Positions 49,919 through 56,869 of a stretch of 64,000 bases of DNA are shown one piece after another. The position numbers and the translations under genes were made by a program. The DNA is from Gemmiger gallinarum (GTDB lineage Bacteria; Bacillota; Clostridia; Oscillospirales; Ruminococcaceae), in NCBI RefSeq assembly GCF_014982805.1, contig NZ_JADCKC010000003.1, positions 558,001 through 622,000 of the forward strand, written 5' to 3'. The notes beneath the pieces were generated by a model that saw nothing but the letters and a program-made list of their open reading frames with translations, ran no database searches and was not told the origin of the DNA. Position 1 is the first letter of the stretch, and each line of letters opens with the position of its first letter.

Positions 49919-49976
49919 TTGACAAAGCCCCGTCCGCGCGGTACGCTGATAATATTCCGGGTCAGCCATATCTGAC
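49919..49976 (+). promoter_or_regulatory. Candidate promoter and dyad upstream of bioY
   Basis: TTGACA at 49919-49924. TACGCT follows at 17 bases and GATAAT at 23, so the -10 is uncertain. GTCAG-CCATAT-CTGAC (49961-49976) is a perfect five-base inverted repeat just downstream. It does not match BirA operators (GTTAAC halves), so if biotin-controlled, it would be through another repressor such as BioR/BioQ-type or unrelated. Confidence 0.4.
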
Positions 49977-50006
49977 ACAGTTTACTGTTCCCTGCAAGGA
50001 GGAATC

Positions 50007-50558
50007 ATGCCTATGACGCATTCGTCCAGCCACCTGCGCATTATGATGCAATGCGCTCTCCTCGCGGCTCTGACCTCGGTCTGCAGCCAGATCGCCATCC
50101 CCACCCCCTGGGGAGTCCCCGTCAACCTGGCCCTGTTCTCGGTGTACATGGCAGGTACCATGCTGGGCCCGGTGGGCGGTTTTGTGAGCCAGCTGGTCTT
50201 TGTGGCACTGGCCGCCGTGGGTCTGCCGGTGCTGGCAGGCTTTGCGGGCGGTCCTGCCGCCATCTTCGGCGTGACCGGCGGCTACATCGTGGGATTCGTT
50301 CTAGCAGCTCTCGTTGTCGGCTTTCTGGCTGCCCATGGCAGACGCACGGTTCCCTTCCTCTGCCTGTACATGGTGGCAGGCTGCGCTGCCTGCTATCTGC
50401 TGGGTACCCTGTGGTACTCCGTCCTGTCCGGCAACGGCTTCCTGGCTTCGCTGGCCGTGTGCGTCCTTCCCTATCTTCCCTGCGATGTCTGCAAGATCCT
50501 GCTAGCCGCCGTGCTGACCCGCGCCCTCGACCGCCGGCTGTCCGTCATGAAAAAATAA
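50007..50558 (+). CDS. bioY: Biotin transporter substrate-binding component
   Basis: A 183-residue S component of an ECF or stand-alone biotin transporter, with six helices. Family markers are ALLAALTSVCSQIAIPTPWGVPVNL at the first helix, GGPAAIFGVTGGYIVGF in the middle and VLPYLPCDVCKILLAAVL near the end. AAGGAGG stands four bases before ATG 50007 and ten before ATG 50013, so either may be used. No ECF ATPase genes lie in the window. Confidence 0.93.
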   Translation: MPMTHSSSHLRIMMQCALLAALTSVCSQIAIPTPWGVPVNLALFSVYMAGTMLGPVGGFVSQLVFVALAAVGLPVLAGFAGGPAAIFGVTGGYIVGFVLAALVVGFLAAHGRRTVPFLCLYMVAGCAACYLLGTLWYSVLSGNGFLASLAVCVLPYLPCDVCKILLAAVLTRALDRRLSVMKK

Positions 50559-50574
50559 ACAGACCTTTTTGCCG

Positions 50575-50605
50575 CGCCGCAAGAGCACCGCTCCTGCGGC
50601 GTTTT
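50575..50605 (+). terminator. Terminator of bioY
   Basis: CGCCGCA-GAGC/GCTC-TGCGGCG two-part stem followed by TTTTGT. Confidence 0.82.
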
Positions 50606-50612
50606 GTGTCTC

Positions 50613-50641
50613 TTGTCAGCAATCCGGACGGATGATATAAT
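50613..50641 (+). promoter_or_regulatory. Promoter of the 50702 hydrolase gene, perhaps through uppS
   Basis: TTGTCA, 17-base spacer, TATAAT. Confidence 0.7.
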
Positions 50642-50701
50642 GAGGGGGATTACAGCATTTCCCAGCAAAACAGCAAAGTTTCTGATATAGAGGGAGATTC
50701 T

Positions 50702-51796
50702 ATGGCAAGCCGAAACAACAACACTTCACCCAAAAAGAAATCCGCCCGTGCGAAAACCGGCACCTCCATTTCCCGCCGGCTGTACGCCGTGACCGTATGC
50801 ATTCTGTGTGTAGCAGCCCTGGTGCTCTGCCTGGTGGCTGCCGGTGCCATGACCGGTATCACCCCGCCTGGGCTGGGTTCCCTGCCCGGTTTTGGCCTTT
50901 CTCAGACGCCGGAGCAGGCTTCCCTGACGCCGGTGACTACTACCCTGACCATTCCCTCGGTACGTGAAACCAATATTCACGCCACCGTCACCGTGCCGGA
51001 GGAGGCAGACTCCGACACCGAGATGCCCCTTGTGGTCATGTGCCACGGCTTTACCGGCAACCGGGACGGCGACGGCCATTTCCAGCCCCTGGCCGACACC
51101 CTGGCCAAAAGCGGCATTGCCAGCATCCGGGTGGATTTTGCCGGCAATGGTGAGAGCGAGGAACCCTTTACCGCCTACACCCTCACCAGCATCTATGACG
51201 ACATTGAATCCGCCATCTCCTACATGCGGGACAGCTATACCATCGGCAAGATCGGCCTGGTGGGGCACAGCATGGGCGGCCGGGCGGTCTCCCTCCACCT
51301 GAGCGACGCCATCACCGCCGCAGCCCTGTGGAGCCCCGCCAACGGCAACGGACTGGACGGCCTGGAGTTCATCGACCATTCTCCCGAAGGCCGGGAGCAG
51401 CTGCGGGCCGACGCCGCCGAGACCGGTGAATATACCATCTCCGGCTGGAGCACCCCCAGCAGCCCCGACTCGGTCACCATCAGCTCGGAGTTTGTGGAGG
51501 AGATGGACACCAGTCACCCCCTCAACTACATCCGGGATTATTCCGGCGCCCTGCTGGTGGCTTTTGCCGGCGGCGACCCCGACCTGCTGAGCCAGACCAC
51601 CATCGACGATACCATGCAGGCGGCCAAGGACCGGGGCACCGATTTTGTCAGCCTGTACGGTCAGTTTGACGACGCCACCCACAATTACACGGCACAGTCC
51701 GGCGACGAGGCCGAAACCGCTGAGATCAGCGCCTCGCTGGAGGGACAGACCGCCGACTTCCTGATTGCCGCTCTGCTGCCTGACCAGGCCGACTGA
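50702..51796 (+). CDS. Membrane-anchored alpha/beta hydrolase
   Basis: A 364-residue protein. A basic, lysine-rich N-terminus and one helix (about 27-50) anchor it, with the catalytic domain outside. The hydrolase part has VVMCHGFTGNRDGDG (oxyanion region), VDFAGNGESE, the nucleophile in LVGHSMGGRAV, and a late DDATHNY that could supply the catalytic His. Such proteins resemble the acyl-esterase or peptidase-like clan of serine hydrolases. The substrate is unknown. It is followed 21 bases later by ruvX. Confidence 0.85.
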   Translation: MASRNNNTSPKKKSARAKTGTSISRRLYAVTVCILCVAALVLCLVAAGAMTGITPPGLGSLPGFGLSQTPEQASLTPVTTTLTIPSVRETNIHATVTVPEEADSDTEMPLVVMCHGFTGNRDGDGHFQPLADTLAKSGIASIRVDFAGNGESEEPFTAYTLTSIYDDIESAISYMRDSYTIGKIGLVGHSMGGRAVSLHLSDAITAAALWSPANGNGLDGLEFIDHSPEGREQLRADAAETGEYTISGWSTPSSPDSVTISSEFVEEMDTSHPLNYIRDYSGALLVAFAGGDPDLLSQTTIDDTMQAAKDRGTDFVSLYGQFDDATHNYTAQSGDEAETAEISASLEGQTADFLIAALLPDQAD

Positions 51797-51817
51797 GCCT
51801 GCCTGAAAGGACATACC

Positions 51818-52294
51818 ATGAAACTGATTGCCGTAGATTATGGCGAGGCCCGCACCGGCCTGGCCGAATGCGATCCCGGTGAGCTGATCGTCACGCCGAT
51901 CACGCCCCAGATCGAGGAGAAAAGCATGAACAAGGCCGCCCGGGCCGCCGCCGATGCTGCTCTGGCCCGGGGAGCCGGAGCTCTGGTGGTGGGTCTGCCC
52001 AAAAACATGGACGGCACCGAGGGTGCCCGCGCCGCCAAATGCCGCCGCTTTGCCGCCCGGGTGGCCGATGCTGCCGGGCTGCCGGTCATCCTGTGGGACG
52101 AGCGCCGCACCACCGTGTCGGCGGCGGCCATCCTGTCGGACAACGATGTGTTCGGCAAAAAGCGCAAGGACCGGCTGGATTCGGTGTCGGCGGCGGTTCT
52201 GCTGGAAAGTCATCTTGCCTGGCGGCGGCAGCATCCCGGCGAGAATCCCCCTGATGTGCTGATGCCTTCCGCTCCCGAAGCCCCCTCCGAATAA
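51818..52294 (+). CDS. ruvX: Putative pre-16S rRNA nuclease / Holliday junction resolvase, YqgF family
   Basis: A 158-residue RNase-H-fold nuclease: IAVDYGEARTGLAECD with the first Asp, VVGLPKNMDGTEGARA, ILWDERRTTVSA with the second acidic residue, and KDRLDSVSAAVLLE with the third. The family matures the 5' end of 16S rRNA and can cut Holliday junctions. The C-terminal 25 residues are a loose, Pro-rich tail. The GAAAGGA ribosome site lies in the 21-base gap after the hydrolase gene. Confidence 0.92.
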   Translation: MKLIAVDYGEARTGLAECDPGELIVTPITPQIEEKSMNKAARAAADAALARGAGALVVGLPKNMDGTEGARAAKCRRFAARVADAAGLPVILWDERRTTVSAAAILSDNDVFGKKRKDRLDSVSAAVLLESHLAWRRQHPGENPPDVLMPSAPEAPSE

Positions 52295-52374
52295 TCGTAC
52301 CTGCATTCATCCGCTCTGCCCTGCGGTGCCTGCCGCGAGGGACTCTATTTCTTTTGAAACCGGAGGTATTTTCC

Positions 52375-53094
52375 ATGCCCAACGAGAATATTCCCCGCCA
52401 TGTGGCGATCATTGTGGACGGCAACCGCCGCTGGGCCCGCCAGCGCATGATGCCCGCCAGCCTGGGCCACAAGGCCGGGTTTGACCGCCTGAAGGAGATC
52501 ACCCGCTATGCCCTGGCCGAACGGGGCGTGGAGGTTTTGAGCCTCTATGTCTTTTCCACCGAGAACTTTGCCCGGGACCCCAAGGAAGTGGGCTACCTCA
52601 TGGACCTGTTCTCCAACAACTTCCGCACCATCGCCGACGAGATGAACGAGCGCAACTGCAAGGTGTTGTTCAGCGGCCGTCGGGAAGGCCTGCAGCAGCG
52701 GGTCTGCGACGCCATGGATTACATGATGGACCTGACCAAAGACAACACCAAAGGCATCGTCAACTTCTGCCTCAACTACGGCGGCCACGCCGAGCTGACC
52801 GATGCAGTGCGGGCCATTGCCGGGGAGGTCAAGTCCGGCGCCCTGGACCCCGCCGTCATCGACGAAAAGACGGTGGAATCCCATCTCTACTGCCAGCTGC
52901 CCCCGGTGGATTTCCTCATCCGCACCAGCGGCGAACAGCGCATTTCCAACTTCCTGCTGTGGCAGGCCGCCTACGCCGAGTTCTACTTCACCCCGGTGCT
53001 CTTCCCCGATTTCGACAAGGGACAGTTTGACGCTGCTCTGGCGGAGTACGCCCGCCGTGACCGCCGTATGGGCGGAGATACCAAGAAAAAATAA
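52375..53094 (+). CDS. uppS: Undecaprenyl diphosphate synthase (cis-prenyltransferase)
   Basis: A 239-residue enzyme building the C55 lipid carrier for wall and surface polysaccharides. It has VAIIVDGNRRWARQR with the catalytic Asp, GHKAGFDRLKEI, LYVFSTENFARDPKEV, and RTSGEQRISNFLLWQAAYAE near the end, all diagnostic. GGAGG at 52362-52366 fixes ATG 52375; an in-frame TTG at 52354 lacks a site. It follows ruvX by 80 bases. It is complete and of standard length. Confidence 0.96.
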   Translation: MPNENIPRHVAIIVDGNRRWARQRMMPASLGHKAGFDRLKEITRYALAERGVEVLSLYVFSTENFARDPKEVGYLMDLFSNNFRTIADEMNERNCKVLFSGRREGLQQRVCDAMDYMMDLTKDNTKGIVNFCLNYGGHAELTDAVRAIAGEVKSGALDPAVIDEKTVESHLYCQLPPVDFLIRTSGEQRISNFLLWQAAYAEFYFTPVLFPDFDKGQFDAALAEYARRDRRMGGDTKKK

Positions 53095-53128
53095 CACACT
53101 TCTGCGGCTGTGCATCTGGTCTGCATAC

Positions 53129-53183
53129 CAAAGGCTCCCGTTTCTTTTCTGTGAATTGCCACAAGAAAAACGGGAGCCTTTTT
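53129..53183 (+). terminator. Terminator of the hydrolase-ruvX-uppS unit
   Basis: AAAGGCTCCCGTTT and ACGGGAGCCTTTTT arms, with a further CTTTTCTGTG/CACAAGAAAA inner stem. Confidence 0.88.
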
Positions 53184-53279
53184 GTTGCGGGAAACGTCAT
53201 TGACGGGTTTGACGGCCGCGAGTTATAACAATTTTTATCAAATACATGTACATGCAATGGCGGCATGAGGAAGGGCTTT

Positions 53280-53627
53280 ATGTTTCAGACCACACAGGCA
53301 ATTTATGATGAACTCAGCCAGAACAGCGGCCGCTATCACATCGAGTTTATCAACGCCAGCGATAGCAACGATACCGCCGTCCGCGCCTTTGACCTTGTCA
53401 CCGTCTCGCCAAACAAACGTGTCCAACTCCTGAAGGCACTCAATACGCTCAACTGCAAATACCGCTACGTCAAATTCACTCTCAACCAGGAAAACGGCAT
53501 CAACCTCGAGTACGACTATCCCCTTTCCGGCAGCCACCCGGAAGAAAGTGCCCTGGAGATGGTGATCCGACTGAACAAGGTCGTGGACGATGCCTACCCG
53601 GAACTGATGCGCGCCCTGTGGAGCTGA
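53280..53627 (+). CDS. YbjN-like small protein, shorter copy of a duplicated pair
   Basis: A 115-residue soluble protein related to the gene at 54004. Both end in a shared block (EYDYPLSGSHPEESALEMVIRLNKVVDDAYPELMRALWS here). It lacks about 24 residues present after position 14 of the other copy, as if an early strand was deleted. The fold suggests the YbjN/type III chaperone-like family; the role is unknown. AGGAAGG supports ATG 53280, which aligns with the paralog's start; ATG 53265 is less likely. Confidence 0.75.
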   Translation: MFQTTQAIYDELSQNSGRYHIEFINASDSNDTAVRAFDLVTVSPNKRVQLLKALNTLNCKYRYVKFTLNQENGINLEYDYPLSGSHPEESALEMVIRLNKVVDDAYPELMRALWS

Positions 53628-53699
53628 GGTTCCTTTCCCCGGAATCTGGTCCCTGCTGTGGGGGCCCTGTTTTCCGGCCTCATCCCCCTATACATTTTT

Positions 53700-53749
53700 C
53701 CCCGGCTTTGCCGTACCATGGACAGGTACCCGCAAGGACGGGGATTTTT
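53700..53749 (+). terminator. Terminator of YbjN-like copy 1
   Basis: CCCCGGCTTTGCCGTACC and GGTACCCGCAAGGACGGGG pair around ATGGACA, then ATTTTTA. It is homologous to the hairpin at 54497-54549. Confidence 0.82.
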
Positions 53750-53779
53750 ACAGGTTTCGATGCTATGACCTTTTCTTCC

Positions 53780-53841
53780 TTTTGGCACTTCTCTGGCGGA
53801 GTACGCGAGCCGTGCCTGCCGCATAGGCGGAAGTGCCAAAA
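53780..53841. repeat. 12-bp perfect inverted repeat enclosing 38 bases
   Basis: TTTTGGCACTTC (53780-53791) and GAAGTGCCAAAA (53830-53841). There is no T-run on the plus side. It lies inside the 376-base gap 53628-54003, which otherwise holds the terminator above, an AT-rich promoter-like stretch before 54004, and no gene. Confidence 0.6.
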
Positions 53842-54003
53842 AAGAACGGGCTGCTTTTTGTTAAAAAAATCCGGTTTCCTGTGCAGTTTTGCGTCGGAAG
53901 CTGGATTATTAAGTATTATTGACAGAATGTTCCAAATGAATTATAATAACTTTTATCGAATATCACAGTATCCGTTCTTTGATGCGATATGGAGGTAGTC
54001 ATT

Positions 54004-54423
54004 ATGTTCAAGGCTTCTCAAATGATTTACAATGCTTTGCGGCAGCACGATGGACTGAAGGTTTTTACGGAGGAGACGAATTCTACCAGCCGTGTCTGGC
54101 TGCAGTTCGGCATCAAGAACGGCGGCAGCTATCGCATTCAGTTCATCAGCACGGACAATGATTGCGATGTAGCTGTGCGTATCTTCGATCTGATCAGCGT
54201 CGATCCCCAGAAAGTCGGGAAGATCCTGGTCGTTATCAACGGGCTGAACTGCAAATATCGCTACGCCAAGTTCACCCTTACCAAGGACAACAATATCAAT
54301 GTGGAGTATGATTTTCCCGTGTCGGGCAAGCACCCGGAAGAGAGCGCACTGGAGATGGTCATTCGCCTGAACAAGCTCGTGGACGACGCCTACCCCGAAC
54401 TGATGCACGCCATGTGGAGCTGA
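54004..54423 (+). CDS. YbjN-like small protein, full-length copy of a duplicated pair
   Basis: A 139-residue soluble protein: MFKASQMIYNALRQHDGLKVFTEETNSTSRVWLQF at the start, RVWLQFGIKNGGSYRIQFIS strands, and a HPEESALEMVIRLNKLVDDAYPELMHAMWS helix at the end. GGAGG eight bases before ATG 54004 fixes the start. The upstream promoter DNA (TTATAATAACTTTTATCGAATA) and downstream terminator are duplicated along with the gene in the copy at 53280. The YbjN-type fold assignment is tentative. Confidence 0.75.
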   Translation: MFKASQMIYNALRQHDGLKVFTEETNSTSRVWLQFGIKNGGSYRIQFISTDNDCDVAVRIFDLISVDPQKVGKILVVINGLNCKYRYAKFTLTKDNNINVEYDFPVSGKHPEESALEMVIRLNKLVDDAYPELMHAMWS

Positions 54424-54496
54424 TCTCCCCTTTTCCCGGAATCTGTCTACTGCTGCAGAGAACCTGCGTTCCGTCCTTTTTCCTCATACAAATTTT

Positions 54497-54549
54497 CCCC
54501 CGGCTTTGCCATACCATGGACAGGTATCGTCAAAGCCGGGGGATTTTTA
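54497..54549 (+). terminator. Terminator of YbjN-like copy 2, covarying with the first
   Basis: CCCCCGGCTTTG...CAAAGCCGGGGG with an inner ATACC/GGTAT stem around ATGGACA, then ATTTTTAT. The inner pair is GTACC/GGTAC in copy 1, a compensatory change that supports a real RNA hairpin. Confidence 0.85.
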
Positions 54550-54569
54550 TTTTTCAGTTTTCCGGTATT

Positions 54570-54658
54570 TTTTCCCTTTTGCCGCCCCACCCGGCGGCCA
54601 GCATCATGGGCACAAAAACGGCGGCAAGGGTGCCGAAAAGGTTCACCGCCCAGCGCCC
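54570..54658 (-). pseudogene. Fragment of the C-terminal end of the XRE membrane regulator gene
   Basis: Read on the minus strand this encodes RWAVNLFGTLAAVFVPMMLAAGWGGKR, almost the same as residues near the C-terminus of the gene at 55824-56618. It has no start and no body; it is a gene remnant left by duplication or recombination. Confidence 0.75.
54579..54656. repeat. 78-bp direct repeat, left copy
   Basis: It matches 55843-55920 in the same orientation with four mismatches. The two copies bracket a 1.2-kb AT-richer segment holding the lipoprotein and ribbon-helix-helix genes. Confidence 0.8.
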
Positions 54659-54682
54659 CCTATCCACCAGCGAACACAGTCA

Positions 54683-55324
54683 TCAGGACGTACATACAAA
54701 AGTGGCTCCGTCAAATTCTACTTCACACTTAGACCAGGTATTCGGGATTTCAACAGCCAGATATCCCAATGCCTTTCTCCCTGGCTGAAGAATCACTTGC
54801 GGATTGATGATATCCGATGACAAAGGATTATAACTGGTACCGTTTATTGTCACCGCAAGATTGCTGTATCCAAAGCTCGTCTGCTCAACCTGATAACCAT
54901 CCACATAAATGGAGAAGTCACTTACCGTTTGGATCGTCTGCGCGTCATTGCTTATATTCTCAATGTCAAACACAAGAATCAGAAAAGTATTGCCGCTGGA
55001 TGCTTCGTAGTAATAATATTGCCCGTCCTCTATACGATCCTTGTATCCGCCGTCCGTCAGTTTCACCTGAAACCGATCTGTGGTACAGACATCGCCAATC
55101 GTATACGTACCGGAACCGCTCTGCGACTCATTGCTTGCAGCCTCCGGTTCTTGATCTCCCGATGCCGGCTCCTGAGTATTGTTCGATGAAGCCGATGCTG
55201 AGTCAGACGCGGCAGGCGCAGGATCTGTGGATGCTGTCTGCCCACTGGAGCAGCCATATAGAGAAACCGCCAGAATCGCTGCCAACAGGATTCCTGCTTT
55301 CCTTACAGAATATCTCAATTTCAT
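54683..55324 (-). CDS. Lipoprotein with a DUF4352-like immunoglobulin-type domain
   Basis: A 213-residue lipoprotein: type II signal with lipobox LYGC (Cys 25), a long Ser/Ala/Glu-rich linker (26-70), then a beta-rich domain. The domain runs from TYTIGDVCTTDRFQVKLTDGGY to the end, with FLILVFDIENISNDAQTI and an ending of LQPGRKALGYLAVEIPNTWSKCEVEF typical of DUF4352-type telokin-like folds. GAGGAGG precedes the ATG. Codon use is more A/T-rich than in the surrounding genes, and the gene lies between direct repeats, suggesting a recent arrival. Confidence 0.78.
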   Translation of the reverse strand: MKLRYSVRKAGILLAAILAVSLYGCSSGQTASTDPAPAASDSASASSNNTQEPASGDQEPEAASNESQSGSGTYTIGDVCTTDRFQVKLTDGGYKDRIEDGQYYYYEASSGNTFLILVFDIENISNDAQTIQTVSDFSIYVDGYQVEQTSFGYSNLAVTINGTSYNPLSSDIINPQVILQPGRKALGYLAVEIPNTWSKCEVEFDGATFVCTS

Positions 55325-55459
55325 ACCCTCCTCGTAGCTTTTCCCGCGAGCTCGTGTTTTAATATCAAAAGTATATCACTTTTATGTTTAATATTCAACA
55401 TATATTAGATATATTTTTTAATTTCAATTTTCCTCATAATGTATATAGGTGGTGATAGT

Positions 55460-55639
55460 ATGGATGAATTGAAGATTTCCAAAAAGACTGAAGCCGTTAT
55501 GTTTACCATCCGCGTTGATCGCAGTTTATTGGAATTTTATGATAACCTGGCCAAGAAGACAAACCGTTCCCGAAATGAACTGATTGGCATGGCCCTTGAA
55601 TTCGCCAAAGATAAAATCAAAGTAAAATCTGATGACTGA
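55460..55639 (+). CDS. Small ribbon-helix-helix (CopG/Arc-type) DNA-binding protein
   Basis: A 59-residue protein: AVMFTIRVDRSLLEFYDNLAKKTNRSRNELIGMALEFAKDKI. A short beta strand, a helix and the NRSRNELI turn-helix match the ribbon-helix-helix fold of CopG repressors and some antitoxins. AGGTGGTG stands before ATG 55460; an ATG at 55439 lacks a site. It is divergent from the lipoprotein across a 135-base AT-rich region. No toxin gene lies beside it. Confidence 0.78.
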   Translation: MDELKISKKTEAVMFTIRVDRSLLEFYDNLAKKTNRSRNELIGMALEFAKDKIKVKSDD

Positions 55640-55760
55640 CCTTTTGATATTCACATAATAAAAACACACCGTTGGCAGCGCGGAGGCAGTCCCTCCCCAC
55701 TGGGACAGGTGATATCTCCCGAATCTCTGCCTCGGGATTCCCATTCAAACGGCAAAAAAA

Positions 55761-55811
55761 ATTCCCGGTTTTCCGCAATGCAAAAGCACAGTGGAAAATC
55801 GGGATTTTTTT
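55761..55811. terminator. Bidirectional terminator between the RHH gene and the XRE gene
   Basis: CCCGGTTTTCC and GGAAAATCGGG arms with ATTTTTTT on the plus strand and an A-run on the left for the minus strand. It matches the flanks of the YbjN-like terminators in outline (GGGATTTTT). Confidence 0.82.
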
Positions 55812-55823
55812 CATGTTTTGGTG

Positions 55824-56618
55824 TTATAGCGTTTTCTTCCTCTTGCCGCCCCACCAGGCAGCCAGCATCATGGGCACAAAAACGGCGGCAAGGGTGCCGA
55901 AAAGATTCACCCCCCAGCGCACGTTTCCCCCATAGGCAGGGACAAAGGCCGCCAGGGCGTAGTCCGCCCCCGGGAACACCAGGCTCCACACCAGCATGCT
56001 CCAGAATCCGCACCGCTTGATGGCCCGCCAGTTGCAGTTGGAAATGCGCATCCCCATAAGCTGTATGCGGAAAAAGCCGTTGTTGTAGCCCCGGATGATG
56101 TTCTCGTCGTAGTAGGCGGGCAGGGTCTCCTCGGTCATGGCCAGGGTGATGGCCAGCCCGCATCCCAGCAGTGCCATGGCCAGGGACCCGCCCTGCTCCA
56201 GGCTGGTCAGGACAAAGCGCTCCGGGCGGCCGCTGAGCAGATACAGCACAAAAAATTCGGCACAGATGGCCGCCGTCATGGCCAGCCAGCAGATCTGATA
56301 CTTGCGGCGGGCGGCGCGCTCCTGTTCGGGGCGGCCGTGGGACAGCCGCAGGGAGTCGGATACCAGGCTTTCCACTTCCCCCAGCGGCAGGGCAGTCTCC
56401 GGAGGCAGAGCCTCCCCTCGCAGCAGCTCGGTCACCGTGGCATTCAGGGCATCGGCCAGCGGTTCCAGCAGTTCGATGTCGGGCAGGCTGTGCCCCCGCT
56501 CCCATTTGCTCACCGCCTTGTCGGACACATGGAGCTGTTCCGCCAGCTGGCGCTGGGTCAGGCCCCTGCTCCGCCGCCGAGCGGCAATAAACGCCCCCAC
56601 CTTGCTCTTGTCCACCAT
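55824..56618 (-). CDS. XRE-family regulator with membrane-bound C-terminal domain
   Basis: A 264-residue protein. Residues 1-65 are a helix-turn-helix of the Cro/XRE type (RRRSRGLTQRQLAEQLHVSDKAVSKWERGHSLPDIELLEPLADALN). The rest has four predicted membrane helices (about 105-125, 135-160, 200-225, 235-258), with a conserved ENIIRGYNNGFFRIQLMGMRISNCNW loop. Such membrane-tethered regulators are common in Clostridia and lack a known ligand. AAGGA precedes ATG 56616-56618; an upstream extension is unsupported. Its C-terminal coding end is duplicated at 54570-54658. Confidence 0.85.
   Translation of the reverse strand: MVDKSKVGAFIAARRRSRGLTQRQLAEQLHVSDKAVSKWERGHSLPDIELLEPLADALNATVTELLRGEALPPETALPLGEVESLVSDSLRLSHGRPEQERAARRKYQICWLAMTAAICAEFFVLYLLSGRPERFVLTSLEQGGSLAMALLGCGLAITLAMTEETLPAYYDENIIRGYNNGFFRIQLMGMRISNCNWRAIKRCGFWSMLVWSLVFPGADYALAAFVPAYGGNVRWGVNLFGTLAAVFVPMMLAAWWGGKRKKTL
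55843..55920. repeat. 78-bp direct repeat, right copy (inside the XRE regulator gene)
   Basis: Counterpart of 54579-54656, four mismatches. Because this copy sits within an intact gene, it is the likely parent. Confidence 0.8.
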
Positions 56619-56788
56619 GCTCCCGCATCCTTTCCCGGCGCTGCTGCCTGCGGCGTACTGGCCCGGCAGCTGTCCTTTCTCTGTATCCAGCATACCCCAT
56701 CCCGTCCAAACACGCAACCGACCGGCAGTAGAATGGCGTTTTATCGTCTTTTTTCTCTTTCGTTTCGGCGCTTTCGGGCAGTAGCACA

Positions 56789-56836
56789 CAAAAAGCAGCC
56801 GCCGCACCGGGTGTACCGATGCGGCGGCCGCCGCTG
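56789..56836 (-). terminator. Terminator of gap
   Basis: GCGGCCGCCGCA/TGCGGCGGCTGC hairpin followed on the minus strand by TTTTTG. Confidence 0.88.
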
Positions 56837-56869
56837 TTTCAATGATGCTTTCGCAGCTGGAAACAACAA

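Noticed and set aside
53220-53245. Another BlaI-type site before the first YbjN-like gene
   Set aside because: ATACATGTACATG is palindromic but lacks the two-base spacer of TACA-NN-TGTA, and it is not kept in the duplicated upstream region.
55460-55639. Toxin-antitoxin module
   Set aside because: The ribbon-helix-helix protein could be an antitoxin, but no toxin-sized partner overlaps or adjoins it; the neighbour is a divergent lipoprotein gene.
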